Made by a program: the position numbers and the translations under genes
In this document: positions 12,842 to 24,342 of the stretch, in pieces
Numbering within the stretch: the stretch's first letter is position 1
Layout of the letters: the number at the start of each line of letters is the position of its first letter
Assembly: GCA_905182985.1 (NCBI GenBank)
Contig: CAJJDN010000014.1
Coordinates: 515,307 to 579,306, forward strand
From: Paramecium sonneborni
Taxonomy: Eukaryota > Ciliophora > Oligohymenophorea > Peniculida > Parameciidae
Direction: 5' to 3'
Length of the DNA: 64,000 nucleotides
The notes under the pieces: generated by a model
Seen by the model: only the letters and a program-made list of their open reading frames with translations
Database searches by the model: none
What the model was told of the DNA's origin: nothing

Positions 12842-13747
12842 TCAATACATTATTCCATCTAATCCCATCATTATTCTCTTATTTTCTATCCTATTTTCCC
12901 CTTCCTCTTTTATTCTTACTTTCATCAATTTCTTACATCTCATGTTATACATAGTTTTATCGTCCCCTCCCTTTAGAAAAACCTGAATTTTATATCCTCT
13001 GTCGTGCCTCTCTATATCATCATATTTATAAGACATCTTGTTTGTATAATTTAACATTTCTTAGAATTTATTTACTTTTGAAATCCTCTAAGTAATCAAC
13101 ACTTTACATCATTGCAGATTCAATTTGCAATTTAGATTTATTAGTCATCAAATAAGTAAATATTTCATCTACATTTTATTCACTCTAACATGTTAATGTT
13201 AATTTTATTAAACTCTTTGTCTACATTATAAATTTCTTCCTCAAATTCTAATTATTCTTTCTTCCATTAGCCACTTCTAAGAGATTCTTTTATCTTACCT
13301 ATATTTGAAGCTCCATATTTTATTTGTATTCTCTTTCTTTCACTTCTAAAATATGGTCTAATTAAGAATTATATGTGATCAAAGTTCCATAGCTAATTAT
13401 TGTACTTTTTGAGGATCTACATTTATCAATTTTATCATTACAGCTGTTAAAATTAAATGATATTGCTTTCGGTCATTCTATTCATTTTGTACACATTAAT
13501 TCTTTATTGAATTCTCCCTTTATACTACTACGTATTATAATAAATAATAATCTGGTTTTTAAAGATCTGTTTCAAATTTTCTTACTAAATATTAATTATT
13601 TGTAAATTCTCAAATTTGAATAACTCAATCATCTATTAAATTTACAATCAATCATTACTGTTTTTTCCAGTCTTGAGAATTGATACATCATACTAATCGA
13701 TAGACATACTTTTTTATCTTATCTGATAAATTTTCTGGGGAAATCAT
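12842..13747 (-). CDS. unknown gene, exon structure unresolved
   Basis: A minus-strand coding signal with several frames that need joining. Visible pieces from 5' to 3': MISPENLSDKIKKYVYRL near 13747; a segment SYGTLITYNSQLDHILEVK near 13380; a helix VDEIFTYLMTNKSKLQIESA near 13170; and a charged end (ERHDRGYKIQVFLKGGDD) that stops at TGA 12842. The joins that would restore frame need introns of only 16-17 nt at two points, shorter than every other intron here. Either these are real ultra-short introns, the assembly has indels, or the gene is decaying. No family recognised; the true start may be the inner ATG near 13697. Confidence 0.35.
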
Positions 13748-13870
13748 ATTTATTGATAATTACTTTTTATTTATTTCTCTATAAATATATAATTTACTTA
13801 AAAAAAACTAAATAACTATAAACATCATTCAAGAAATAAAAACATAAATAATTAACTAAAAACTAAGTAT

Positions 13871-14430
13871 TCATTTTTTTTTTTTTTTCGCCTTCAATTT
13901 TGCAGCCTTAGCTTTAGCCACTTGTAAATCCTCATATTTTTTTTTGACATAATCTACATATTTGCACATACCACTATCATCTGGATCCATTTCCTTTAAA
14001 ATATCCTTCACGTCTTAAGCTGTCATTTTTTCTCCCATTTCCATTAAAATATATCTCATTTCAGCAGTTGGAATTGTTCCAGTATTATCTACATCAAAAA
14101 CGCGAAATGACTAAGAAAGTTCGTTTAAATTAAAGGATATACTGCCATTAATTCATCAATTGTATCATCATCTTTGACTGCTTTTGTTAGTACTTTCATC
14201 ATTGACATGAAATCTATAGTTCCTGCAGATTCAGGATCTAATTCTTTCATATAGTTGTCTAATTCTTCATCAGTTGGGTCCTATCCCAAATATTTGAGAA
14301 TGTTAGCTAGATAAGGTAACTTATAATAATTAGTACCTAATTCTTTGGTAGAGATGGTGCCTTTATTATCAGTATCAAATTAATCAAAGGCTTCTTTGAT
14401 ATCTTTCATTCTTTTTTCAGCGGGATCCAT
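13871..14430 (-). CDS. calmodulin/centrin-like EF-hand protein
   Basis: 165 residues with four EF-hand units. EF1 (DTDNKGTISTKE) and EF3 (DVDNTGTIPTAE) have complete calcium-loop residues including the position-12 glutamate. EF2 (DPESAGTIDFMS) and EF4 (DPDDSGMCKYVD) are degenerate at position 12 or in the middle. The AFDQFD and SFRVFD helices are calmodulin-like. The tail is lysine/alanine-rich and ends in six lysines, unlike calmodulin itself. Introns 14111-14142 (32 nt) and 14307-14336 (30 nt) are among the longest here. A calcium sensor, perhaps of cilia or cortex; target unknown. Confidence 0.88.
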
Positions 14431-14568
14431 TATTAGTTTAAAGAATAAATAAATAATGATAAAAACATAAAAATAATTAGAGAATAAGAATAATAAAAAT
14501 TAAAAGTATTCTAATTATAAATTCTAGAATATTTCGAACACATCACTAATATTAAAATTAAAAAGTGT

Positions 14569-15836
14569 ATGAGAGGCATTTGCAGTTTACTAATTTTATG
14601 TTTGGTGGCAACTGAATGTTATGGTCTTTATGAAGCAGATTCAAAGGTGGTAAAGTTGACAAAAGAGAACTTCAAAACATTAGTATTAGAATCAAATGAG
14701 CCATGGATGGTTGAATTCTATGCACCATGGTGTGGACATTGTAAAGCATTGGCACCTGAATATAATAAGGCTGCAAAAGCTTTAGATGGAATAGTTCATA
14801 TTGGAGCATTAGATATGACAACAGATGGTGAAGCAGGATAACCATATGGAGTAAATGGATATCCAACAATAAAATATTTTGGAGTTAATAAAGGAGATCC
14901 AATAGCTTATGAAGGTGAAAGAAAAAAGAATGGAATAGTTGATTACTTATTAGATAAAGCAAGAGAATTTGCATTAAATAGATTAGGAGTAGAGGTTAAA
15001 CCAGAACTATCTAATGATGATTCAAAAGTAGTAGTATTGACAGATGGAAATTTCAATGAATAAGTTTTGAATAGTTAAGAAGCTTGGTTTGTTGAATTCT
15101 ATGCACCATGGTGTGGTCATTGTAAATAATTGTAACCTGAATGGAATAAATTGTCTCATTAAGCTGATATTCCTATTGCTAAAGTTGATGCAACTGCTTA
15201 AACTGAATTAGCAAAGAGATTTAATATTGAATCATATCCAACTATTTATTTCTTCCCTGCTGGAAATAAATAAGACACTCATAGAAAATATGAAGGAGAA
15301 AGAAATGCTGCTGCATTATTAAAATATATTAAAGAATAGAAACCAGTAGATGGATAAGCTTAAAAATCAGGTTCTGATGTTGCTCAAGTCACTTCTGATG
15401 AAAAATTGAATGAAATTTGCAAATGTATCGATTTTATTTATTATTTAAGAACTTTGTGTCTTAGGATTCTTACCCTCTGATAAAGTTGAATAAGAAGATG
15501 CTGTTGCAATCTTAAAGAAGGTATTAAATTTCATCTTATTCTAGACTGCATTGTCCCTTACTGGAAGAGCTAATGTTGGTTGGTTTGTTGGAGAACAATT
15601 CGATGATTTTGAAGCTGAACTCAATGTTATTGGTGAAGGGTATTATTATCTTTCTTATTCTTAGATATCCTTAAGTTGTTGTCTTAGATTTAAGTGCTAG
15701 AAAACACTATAGATTCAGAAGATAATTGACTGTCGATAATTTGAATGAATTTGTTAAGGGAGTCATCAAAAAAACTGAAACTGGTCAATCATTCTCTAAT
15801 TTACCTAAATTGAATCCTCAAAGAACAGATTTATGA
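14569..15836 (+). CDS. protein disulfide isomerase, P5/PDIA6 type
   Basis: 397 residues. Signal peptide ([19 protein letters not shown]), then two thioredoxin domains, each with the active site APWCGHC (about residues 54 and 181). A third, inactive domain ([14 protein letters not shown], then [14 protein letters not shown]) is the arrangement of P5/PDIA6, not of classical PDI. It should form and reshuffle disulfides in the ER. The C-terminus reads RTDL, which may be a divergent KDEL-type retrieval signal. Introns 15425-15449, 15521-15544 and 15640-15664 lie in the 3' half. The neighbouring Cys-rich secretory genes are plausible clients. Confidence 0.93.
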
Positions 15837-15900
15837 TGTATATTATTAAGTCAAAATATTTAGTCAGTCTTAAATTCCTTCAATATTTTTATTATTTATT

Positions 15901-16483
15901 ATGTTACTTTTCCTCTTTCTACTTGGATTGTTTCAAGTTTATTCGAAATTTGTTACATGTCCACAACTTTATACAAGTAGACAAACTTGCGAATCCTAAA
16001 AAGGATGTGTTTTCTATGATTGGAGATAATCAAGTATACAATCTATTTTACTTTTAGCATGTTATTATGATTGTCCATCATATCCATAGCAAGAATGCAT
16101 TTTATTATTTAATTGCAAGTGGGTTGATTAACAATGTCAATTTAAAGCCTGTCTAGATTATTCATAGTAAGGTTCATTTTTATATTTCATTCCTAGGACC
16201 CAAAACTTGTTCCAATACACCTGGATGTAATTGGTATTGGAATAAATGCAGATAATAAGATTGTTAAAATATTGGAGCCTCTACATAAGCAGCATGTTCT
16301 AAAACCTATTGTAATTGGGATGAAATTTCTACTTAATGTGTCAATAAAAATTGTACTGAATATTCTAAACCTATCTGTTAACAAATAACACAATGTAATT
16401 GGAGTTCTGATGCCTGCATCGATAATATTGTCTCTAATTATGGCCAACTATTGATGATTTTATTCATAATATTATTAGTTTGA
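15901..16483 (+). CDS. Cys/Trp-rich secreted or anchored surface protein
   Basis: 177 residues. A signal peptide (MLLFLFLLGLFQVYS) precedes repeats in which cysteine pairs bracket a Trp: CVFYDW, CKWVDQQC, CNWYWNKC, CNWDEISTQC, CNWSSDAC. The C-terminus is a short hydrophobic run (LLMILFIILLV) ending at the stop, typical of a GPI-attachment signal. Introns 16034-16057 and 16172-16196. The periodic C-x-W pattern resembles ciliate surface-antigen-type proteins, but I assign no name. Starts 64 bp after the PDI stop, on the same strand. Confidence 0.7.
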
Positions 16484-16558
16484 TTAAATAACACACTTAT
16501 ATATTGATCATGTTAAAATGATAATTTATTCAATTGTTTCAAATGAAAAATAAATATA

Positions 16559-16945
16559 ATGCAAAATATTGATATTTTAAGCACAAAGAATAGAAAATCA
16601 GACCTTAGTGATCTTAGTGCTTTTCAATCCTCAACACAAAAGTCATTCTTACATGATTTGTCATTACCTAAGATTAATATCATTGTGAATTCATTTGAAC
16701 CCAAACTGCAGAATCTGATTAAAGCTGATGGAGATTAAACTGATATTAATCCTGAAACTGAAAGGATTTCTAAATAATAAACTCAAAGATAAGATATGTT
16801 AAATAATCAAATCCTCAAAGGTAAAAAAATTCACAAAATTACATTTCGAGATTAAATTACTGGATAATCTCTTTAACAAATCAAGTACTTTCAAAAAGAA
16901 CCCCAAGAAGATCTTGATGAATGTTGTCCTTGCAACATTTTTTGA
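16559..16945 (+). CDS. small protein with C-terminal CCPC motif
   Basis: 128 residues, no intron. Acidic and serine-rich N-terminal half; then a more ordered segment (HKITFRDQITGQSLQQIKYF); and a tail DLDECCPCNIF. The clustered cysteines at the very end could be palmitoylated or bind metal, which would tether it to membranes. I do not recognise the family. Lies about 75 bp after the preceding surface-protein gene and is convergent with the amidotransferase gene. Confidence 0.6.
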
Positions 16946-17060
16946 TTAAAATTATTGTTCTTTTTTGTGTTTCATACTTGAATAATCATTTTACTTTTAT
17001 CGAATTTTTTTAATATTCTTAATTAAATATCTATTAAAATCAATTATAATATATATATAT

Positions 17061-18308
17061 TCAAGATTATAAAAATTTGTGACACATCAACAATCCTAAC
17101 TAATCACCCTTTTCTTTAACAAAGTTCTTATTGTCAGCATCATTGTAGTAATCTTCAAAACTTTTATTTCCTCCAGCTGATTAAATTCCACTAATAAATA
17201 ATAAAATTTATTGAGATGAGTATTCTGGATGAGATTACATTCCAAATATTCTTTAATCTTCAGAAAAGAAAATTTCATTTTAAGCAGTTTTAGATGATCC
17301 AAAATTAATAAATCTCTCAGGTAATTAAGTAACTATGTCACCATGAGCTTTATTAATTATTATACTATCAATTTATGTTAATTCCTTGAAACATCCGATC
17401 TTAAAAAAATTCTTTTCAATTTTGATTAATTCATTTCCATAATAATAAAACCCTTTATGTTTGATTCTGTTTTAGCAAGGTACAACAATTCCTCCAAATG
17501 CTTAAGCAAGTATTTAAAATCCAAAACAAATACCCATAATTTTTATTTGAGCATAATTTTAGTAAACATTCAAAATGAAATTTTATAAACTACGAATCCA
17601 TACTTTATCATCATAAGCAGAACTTGTGCTTCCTGGTATTATTATTACATTTGTTTATTTAAGAGTATCCTCATCAGGATAACTTCCTTAAGTAACATTG
17701 TACCATAACCATCTTTCTTATTTTCTTCTATATATTCCATTAAATAAACCAACAGTATCAATATACATCTTTGGAGCATGATATCTTCCTTAATCAAAAT
17801 CCTTCACACATAGAAATATAATAGTTCGATTATATTTTAAGTGTTCCCCCTCTAGTATAACTTATTCGATTTCATGTTTTTCATTCAAATCTCTTCGATT
17901 ATTAAATGAAAAGAAATTCAAATCTTCGTCTGTTAATTCAATTATATAATATGTATGTTCTTCGATCTCCCATATTGGTGCAGTTGTAAAGTAACGTGTC
18001 CATAGGTAAAAGTATGGATTTCTATATATTTCTAGTTCCTAAAATTAAAGAAAGAATTATACTCTAATATAATTGTAACTGTCCTTAGCTTATTAGTATG
18101 CTTCCCAATTTATTATTTTCTCATAGTTATTCGTATTTAAACTAGTTTTTGTTATATCAACTGATCCAAATTACTTAATAATTAGCTTTGCAGCTGCTAT
18201 TGCACAAGAATTACCATCAGATTCATATACTGTGCAGTTTAAATTTTATTAAGAATTTATCAACAATTGCTTGCCAATATGGAAGATGAGGCTGACTTTT
18301 ATTTACAT
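17061..18308 (-). CDS. class-I glutamine amidotransferase domain protein
   Basis: 407 residues. The C-terminal half is a class-I glutamine amidotransferase fold: strand VIIIPGSTSSAYDD, nucleophile elbow GICFGFQILAQAFGG with Cys near residue 253, and QSHPEY with the His and Glu of the triad near 352-354. The N-terminal ~180 residues (YRNPYFYLWTRYF, YYIIELTDEDLNFF, APKMYIDTVGLF) are a domain I do not recognise. One 24-nt intron at 18039-18062; start chosen at the ATG that opens this frame. The reaction is probably glutamine or gamma-glutamyl hydrolysis; the acceptor is unknown. Confidence 0.8.
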
Positions 18309-18807
18309 TTTTAAGTATTATTAATGAATTTTGGTAATGTCAAATGAGTTTAGAATTCAATATTTCATGCTAATTGCTTACGAAATACATTTCGACAATT
18401 ATCAAAAATATAAATATTTATTTACGTATTTCGTTACGAATTAAATTAACAATTATTTATATCATGCTTATTTAATATCAATTTTTATAATATTTTTTCC
18501 TTTCCAACACTTTATTATATATTGATACATAACTTCCCTTTTTTTTCATGATTATTTAATATATTTATCAAAATTAACGTTTAAAAAATACATTTTTCTT
18601 TAATTACTTGATATCTTTCTCCTTAAAGTATAGAAATTTTTGTTTCACTAAAAATAGTTATAAATAAAATAAAATACTGAATAATTACAATAAAAAAAAA
18701 TATATCTTAATTCATTTAGAATGAATTTAGGATAAAATTTTGAATGGTAAATTTTTTAAATAAAGTAGATTTTGCAATTAAAACAATATATAATGTATTA
18801 TTTCCTC
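18309..18807. other. A+T-rich spacer, no gene seen
   Basis: About 500 bp between the amidotransferase start and the end of the next minus-strand gene. Neither strand has an open frame with plausible composition. It must contain the amidotransferase promoter and the terminator of the OB-fold candidate. Confidence 0.5.
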
Positions 18808-19847
18808 TCAAAAGGGATCCTGCTATTGTATTTCTTAATATGTTATTAATTTTCTAAATTGCTCATTTTCTTGCTTCTTGTCTGCAGCAAGCTTAACTTC
18901 ATCATAACTAAATATCTTATCAATCAATACTTTGATAATAATTACAATTTTGCATCCTCAGTTATAATTTTAGATACACCATCTATTGTTTGTAAATATT
19001 TTGTTCCTGATTAAAGGGATTTTAATTCTAAATTCTAAAAAAAGACTATTTAGTAAGGATTAAATTTATGTTCTAAAAATTGATTCCATAATGTAATGGA
19101 TGATAGCTATCCATCTTAATCCATAACTTCAACTTTAATAGAATTAAAATGTTTTGAACATTTTGAGCTCCAGACTTAATTTTTTTCAAATTATTAAACA
19201 ATTGAAACTAAAATATTAAAATATGTTTTTATATCCAAATTTTATTTTAATGAAGGTGATTCATTTTACTAAATTTGATAGATTGGTTGATTTAAATTCT
19301 AAAAATTTTACTCTTGTTAGTTGTTCTATTGTTCCTTTTAAAACTATTCGAGATATGATCCTTACTCTTCTATTGGATCTGTAGTTATTTTACCTTTTTG
19401 TATGGTAATCTAAAAAGTATTATCCTTAGATGAAGATCCTTTTAATTCCACTCCAAAAAGATTATAGACCTCATTATTTATAAACTTAGGATATTCTACT
19501 TAATTTCCAATAACACAAGTACATTCTTTATTATCTCTATCTTTAAATATCACTACTTTTTGATTTTAAATGAAATCTTCATTAATTATTTTCTTAAACT
19601 TTAAGCTTATTTGATATAATTAATTTTATCTTTTTAAATTCTTCAAACTATCTGCTCTTTCAATTTTATAAGTATTTAATTAGCGTAATTGTTAATTTTG
19701 ATCTTTATCATTTTTGTAATAAAATTAAGAAAATCTACTATCATTCAAAGAGCTTTTTTAATTTTTTGCAATTGAACTTAAGTCATGATATTAGAAAACA
19801 GCGAATTCATCTTCATCTTACAGAGAATCATACCTTTTTTGTTTCAT
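18808..19847 (-). CDS. possible OB-fold (RPA1-like) nucleic-acid binding protein
   Basis: 338 residues. One 23-nt intron at 18908-18930 joins the body to the final exon (NYDEVKLAADKK). The region around residue 245 reads as an OB-fold seen in RPA1-type proteins: VEVMDQDGQLSSITLWNQFL, then a later strand IVFFQNLELKSL and GTKYLQTIDGVSKI. An earlier stretch (VVIFKDRDNKECTCVIGNQV) could be another. If right it would bind single-stranded DNA or RNA. The similarity is by pattern only, and the middle is Q-rich filler. A structural search would decide. Confidence 0.5.
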
Positions 19848-20131
19848 ATATGATTCTAAATTATATATATATATTTATAATTGCATAATTTTTTAATAAG
19901 TATAAAAAATTATAATCATGTAATCATTAGATTATTTTTTGGAAATAAATAATATGGTAGAATTAAATCAATAGATTAATTTTTAGAAATAAATACATTG
20001 TAAAATTAAATCAGTTGATAATCTATTTAGAATTAAAAGTTTTTTAGATGAAATGTTTAATTGTTAGTTTAATTCAAAAATAATTAATAAATTAAATTAA
20101 ATAATATATATAAACCCAAATTGATTTAAAT

Positions 20132-21100
20132 TCACTGTTTATGTTTTTTTTTGTTCTTTTTCTTTTATTTTTGTTCTTTATTTTAATCCTATGATTGTTG
20201 ATTTAGTTCCTAATTCAGTTATTCTTATTATTATTATTTTTATATCCTATATTATTTTTACTCCTATTAGAGTATATTTTACTCAATTGGTTATATGTTT
20301 GGTTGAGTAATACTATGATTACATAGGAAAGATTATTCAAATTTCTTAATTTTGCTACCTTATTTGCCTGCTATTTTGAATCCAAACAAAGTTGGTTCAA
20401 AATCCACTTAAATCTAAGTATCTGGTAATAATTAAAATTTTGGATGTAGATCTGGATAGGTCTAAGTAAAATATGAAATTGATTAACCATTAACAAGAAT
20501 TGAGGAAATGATTTTCCAAAATATGCTCCATCTATATCAGCACATTTCTTCTTTGGCATGTAAACTTCTTCGCATCTTGGGCAAAAAACCTAATTAGTAT
20601 AAAATAATACTTTGATTCTGGCAGTTTTAAGATCTTCACAAAGTCCTATAGGTATTACATTTTGCTTTTCGCAATAAATACGAGGGCAATGACCAAATTT
20701 TCCTTATAAAAATCTTTCACGCATGATTGCAGATCCTTTGGATGTAAATATGAATCTAGCATGGAGTAAACCATAAATGTCAGATGCCTCTTAATAAACT
20801 TCTAAAAATCTTTTGTGATGTAATATAAGAAAACCTTTCATCTTCTAAGTCTTAATCTTCTGGTGATGTAGGCTATAAAATCATACTAATAGCTTCACTA
20901 GAATTAGTAGACAATAATACATAAAGAAATTAAATTTTCCTTTGATTCCAATTTAATTGAAAGGATCACGAATAAAATCATCATCAACTTCACATAAAAA
21001 TTAGTGATCTTCATGTGCACAAAACCATTCTATCCAACCTCCTGGATGTTCTGAATATTATGATTCCTCTTCCTATAAACTTTTATGATTTACCAGACAT
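20132..21100 (-). CDS. CSNK2B: casein kinase 2 regulatory subunit (CK2 beta)
   Basis: About 276 residues. Family landmarks are in order: GGWIEWFCAHEDHQFLCEVDDDFI-type N-terminus, YGLLHARFI, GHCPRIYC, CPRCEEVYMP, DGAYFG and PTLFGFKI. The four zinc cysteines (CPRIYC and CPRC pairs) are present. CK2 beta dimerises through this zinc finger and docks the catalytic subunits. A ~65-residue Q/K-rich tail, encoded largely by TAA, follows. Introns: 20462-20487, 20590-20610, 20810-20834, 20898-20920. If translation begins at ATG 21100, a 43-nt intron (21051-21093) is needed, longer than the others; reading in from the upstream gene needs none. Confidence 0.92.
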
Positions 21101-22279
21101 CTTCCAAATATTTAGTTAAATAAAAAGATTTTTATATATGATAATATTTAGATGATATATTTATTACTCTCTATTGCTAACTAAAAATATTACAAAATAT
21201 ATGTAAAATTAATTTGCTAATTAGATTTATTTGACATATCTATATATAATTGCATCAAATCTATTTTAATTCTCTAAATTTCTCTGAAAGTACTAATGTC
21301 TTTTGATACTTTCTTCTACTCTAAAAATATTTCAAAGTTTCTAATTATATTTAGATTTATTTTACATTCTTCATAGTCTTAATTTAAATCAGTTTCCAAT
21401 AATTTATCTGATATTTCATCATATTTTTCACAAATTTATTAAAATAAAACATTCACTTTTGAGGCTTAAAATCTTTCACTCAAAGTTCTATTTCTATTCA
21501 ATAATTAAATATAATTAATTTTCTATTCTTCAAGTTAAATATTTCTTTATTACAATCTTTCTACTCTACTCTTTATTTCCTAGTCGTTTGCCTCAATTAA
21601 TCCTAATAATTTATTTTACATATCTTACCAGCAATAATCTCATTTTATTAAACATATTATAATATTTTTTCCTTTAAGTTTCTCAATTCTGAATTTTGAG
21701 CTAACATACTCCTTAAAACTTATAATTTTTCATCTGAATTCAACCATAGAGGATAATCTGAAGGTGGAATTCCTGGCATCAATTAAGACATTGGCAAATT
21801 TTTTATTCTAAGAGCACTCTCATCTGCATGAATAGATGCAACAAAATCAATATACTCTTTGACTATTGGACTGAATTTTAATAAATTAAACATACTTATA
21901 TAAAACTTTAGATTAAAGCTCTAATTAATCTTAAATTGAATGGACTAAAGCTAAATGAGTAGAATTATTATTCCACTAATAAAATTTTGTGTAATCATAT
22001 GGAGCATTGTTCAAAGAACAAGTTGGAGGTATTCCAATATTATAGTTCTAATCTCTAGAATAGAGTATTACTTTACATTCTTATCTAAAAAATATTCTTT
22101 AATTAAACGAGTGCAGATTAGGTATATTCATTAGGAGGCTTTACTAATTAATATTAGAAATCGGTTTTCAATGTTTAAAATAAATCTTTTTGTGGTTAGT
22201 TTATTTATTATGGTTAACCATAAATATTTCCTTAATAAGGGCCTCCCATATATCCTTTTGGGTAATTTTAATTGTTCAT
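21101..22279 (-). CDS. coiled-coil protein, possible ESCRT-I Vps37-like, no own stop
   Basis: Starts at ATG 22279 with a Pro/Gln/Gly-rich leader, then a globular part (GIPPTCSLNNAPYDYTKFY), IPPSDYPLWLNSDEKL, and long helices ending EKYDEISDKLLETD...EIFLEQKKVSKDIS...RIKIDLMQLYIDM. That helical end resembles the Mod(r)/Vps37 layout (short motif, then an FLxxxxxxxxF-type segment), but weakly. Introns 21603-21628, 21871-21895, 22055-22076. There is no TGA in any minus-strand frame between about 21255 and the CK2 beta N-terminus, and this gene's frame is the CK2 beta frame. It may be fused to it, or sequence is missing. The 3' boundary given here is only the neighbouring ATG. Confidence 0.45.
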
Positions 22280-23286
22280 TTAATTATTTATTTTCAAAAT
22301 TTTAATGAATTCAAGTTTTCTATAAATTTTTAAACCAAATATATTTTTTCTCAATCAAAAATATTGTTTAAATTTCAAAAATAAATATTATTTGAAGCTT
22401 CCTTAATCGAATAATATGAGAAATATTTAAACATATAAATTTATTTTAATTTTTGAATCATTAAGCAAACAATTAGTTTATAATTAATATTGATTTATTG
22501 AGCTAAAATTCTTAATCTTCTCAAAGTCTATCAATATCTCATTAAAAAAGTAAGTTAATTATTTCTTAAATAACAATTTTATAGAAGATTTATAAATCTC
22601 TTATTTTAAATGTAATTTAATTACGATCATAATTCAAAAAAAGCTCATTTTTCTATTTTTCTACTAAAATATAAAATAAATTCATACAGAAATATAATTT
22701 TAATTCTCAGAAAATACTATGAAAAACAATTAAGAAAATTATAAATCACTTTGAATTCTTATTCGGCCCTATTCATAGTGATTTTCTAAAAATTATGAGG
22801 TAAGATACTCTTCCTATTTTATTCATATCAAAATGAAAAAAATTAGAAAACCTTTTTAATTTTAATTATAGCTTAAATAATTTTATCTATAAAGGCTTAA
22901 AAATAAAATAAACTTTACGAAAAGTCCTTCTTAAAATCTAATAAAATTGAGAAAAATTATAATTAATTATACAGTTTTAAATCAATATTAATTCAACAAT
23001 TGAGATTCTATAGAAAAATTGAAAAGTGATCAAGCCTTGATTATTTATTATTTTATAATATATCCAAATAAAAATTAAGCTTACAACATAATACTGTTTG
23101 TCACCTTAAAAAATTGGTAATTATTATCTATAGAATACAAATATCTCAAAATAAAAATGAATAGTTTAAAAAAATAAAAAAAGTTATAAGTATACATTAT
23201 CTAAAAATCATATATTTGTAAAACATAATTTAAATTTCTTTGAAATACTTTAAAAATAATTATGCAAAAGTTTGATTAAAATATAT
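22280..23286. other. gene-free A+T-rich stretch
   Basis: About 1 kb between two divergent genes. Both strands are broken by TGA at short intervals and composition is homopolymer-rich. It should hold two promoters; beyond that I see nothing specific. Confidence 0.5.
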
Positions 23287-24342
23287 ATGTTTTAGAAAAT
23301 TATTTAAGGCTTTTCGAAATATTCCCATCGATCAACTATTCCAAGTTTGCTTAAGGATCCTAGATATACAAGACTTGGAATATCAAAACCAAAAGGAGAA
23401 ACTAAATCCCTTAGAAAACCTTCTATTCCAGATGATATTCCAAATGCTCATCTCTATTATGATCATACAAAGTATATTGAAACATAAAAAAACAACCCTC
23501 CTCATAAATTGGTAATTATTAAAATAATAGTAAGAAATATGAATCTACTGATTTAAATTTTCTTTTGAGTATACTTAATAATGATTCCTTTATTTAAAAT
23601 TAAGATTTCAAACTTTGGAAAGCAATAAAATAATTAAATATACATCATCCTAATGAAGTTAAAAAGAATTGGGAATGTTTCGATAGAGCTTATAGAGTAA
23701 TTTTGGATAATGCAAGATATTTGGATATTTACAATTTCAGATCATTTACTTAAATTTCTTAACAATATTATCTAGATGATGAAAAAGTTTGGATAACATT
23801 ATATAGAAATTCAATAAAATTTTTTGTTGGTTGGGAACACTAGCAAACCCCTTTATTGAGCAAATCAATTGAAAAGTAAATTATTAAAAAAAATTAAATT
23901 AGGACACACTAATAATCATTTTTATTTAGCTTTAATATCATTATGTAGCAAGTAAGAAAATTCAAAATTGATGTATCAAACATCATAATTCATTTAGATT
24001 ATTTGATGAGAAACCATTTAAGATTCTAAAAAATTGTATTAATCAACATTTCTAAAATAGCATAGTGAAGAAATATATAATAAGGTGGAGAATGTTGAAG
24101 ATAAGAATTAATTAGGAAATTTTATTGCACATTTTGCTTTTTGTATATAATAGAGAAAAGATATATTTAATGATGTGGACAAAGAAGTTAAAGAGAGATA
24201 AGTTGAAGAATTCTTGCATCAAGGTTAAAAACTTTGTTTAGAATAATTTGATAAACTCACATTAGGAACAAAAAATAATCTTAAAAAATCCATAAGTTAT
24301 GTCAGGTATTAGTATAAGCCATTATTTGAGAAATTTAAATGA
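23287..24342 (+). CDS. unknown protein with one unresolved frame
   Basis: About 320 residues. N-terminus SKYSHRSTIPSLLKDPRYTRLG is basic. The body is helical (DFKLWKAIKQLNIHHPNEV, YRVILDNARYLDIYNF, FYLALISLCSK, NFIAHFAFCIQQRKDIF), perhaps a HEAT-like or mitochondrial helical-repeat protein, but no family is certain. Introns 23512-23534, 23876-23902, 23973-23997, 24065-24084. The second intron is 27 nt but the downstream frame needs 28; it contains a run of eight A, so a one-base assembly slip is likely. Start chosen at ATG 23287 because it opens the coding frame directly. Confidence 0.5.

Noticed and set aside
12754..12954. Plus-strand frame of 66 codons rich in Ile/Pro/Leu
   Set aside because: It overlaps the minus-strand coding signal at 12842-13747 and shows only hydrophobic composition from the complement of charged helices.
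16193..16447. Minus-strand frame of 84 codons
   Set aside because: It is the complement of the Cys/Trp-rich surface gene, whose signal peptide, introns and anchor are coherent.
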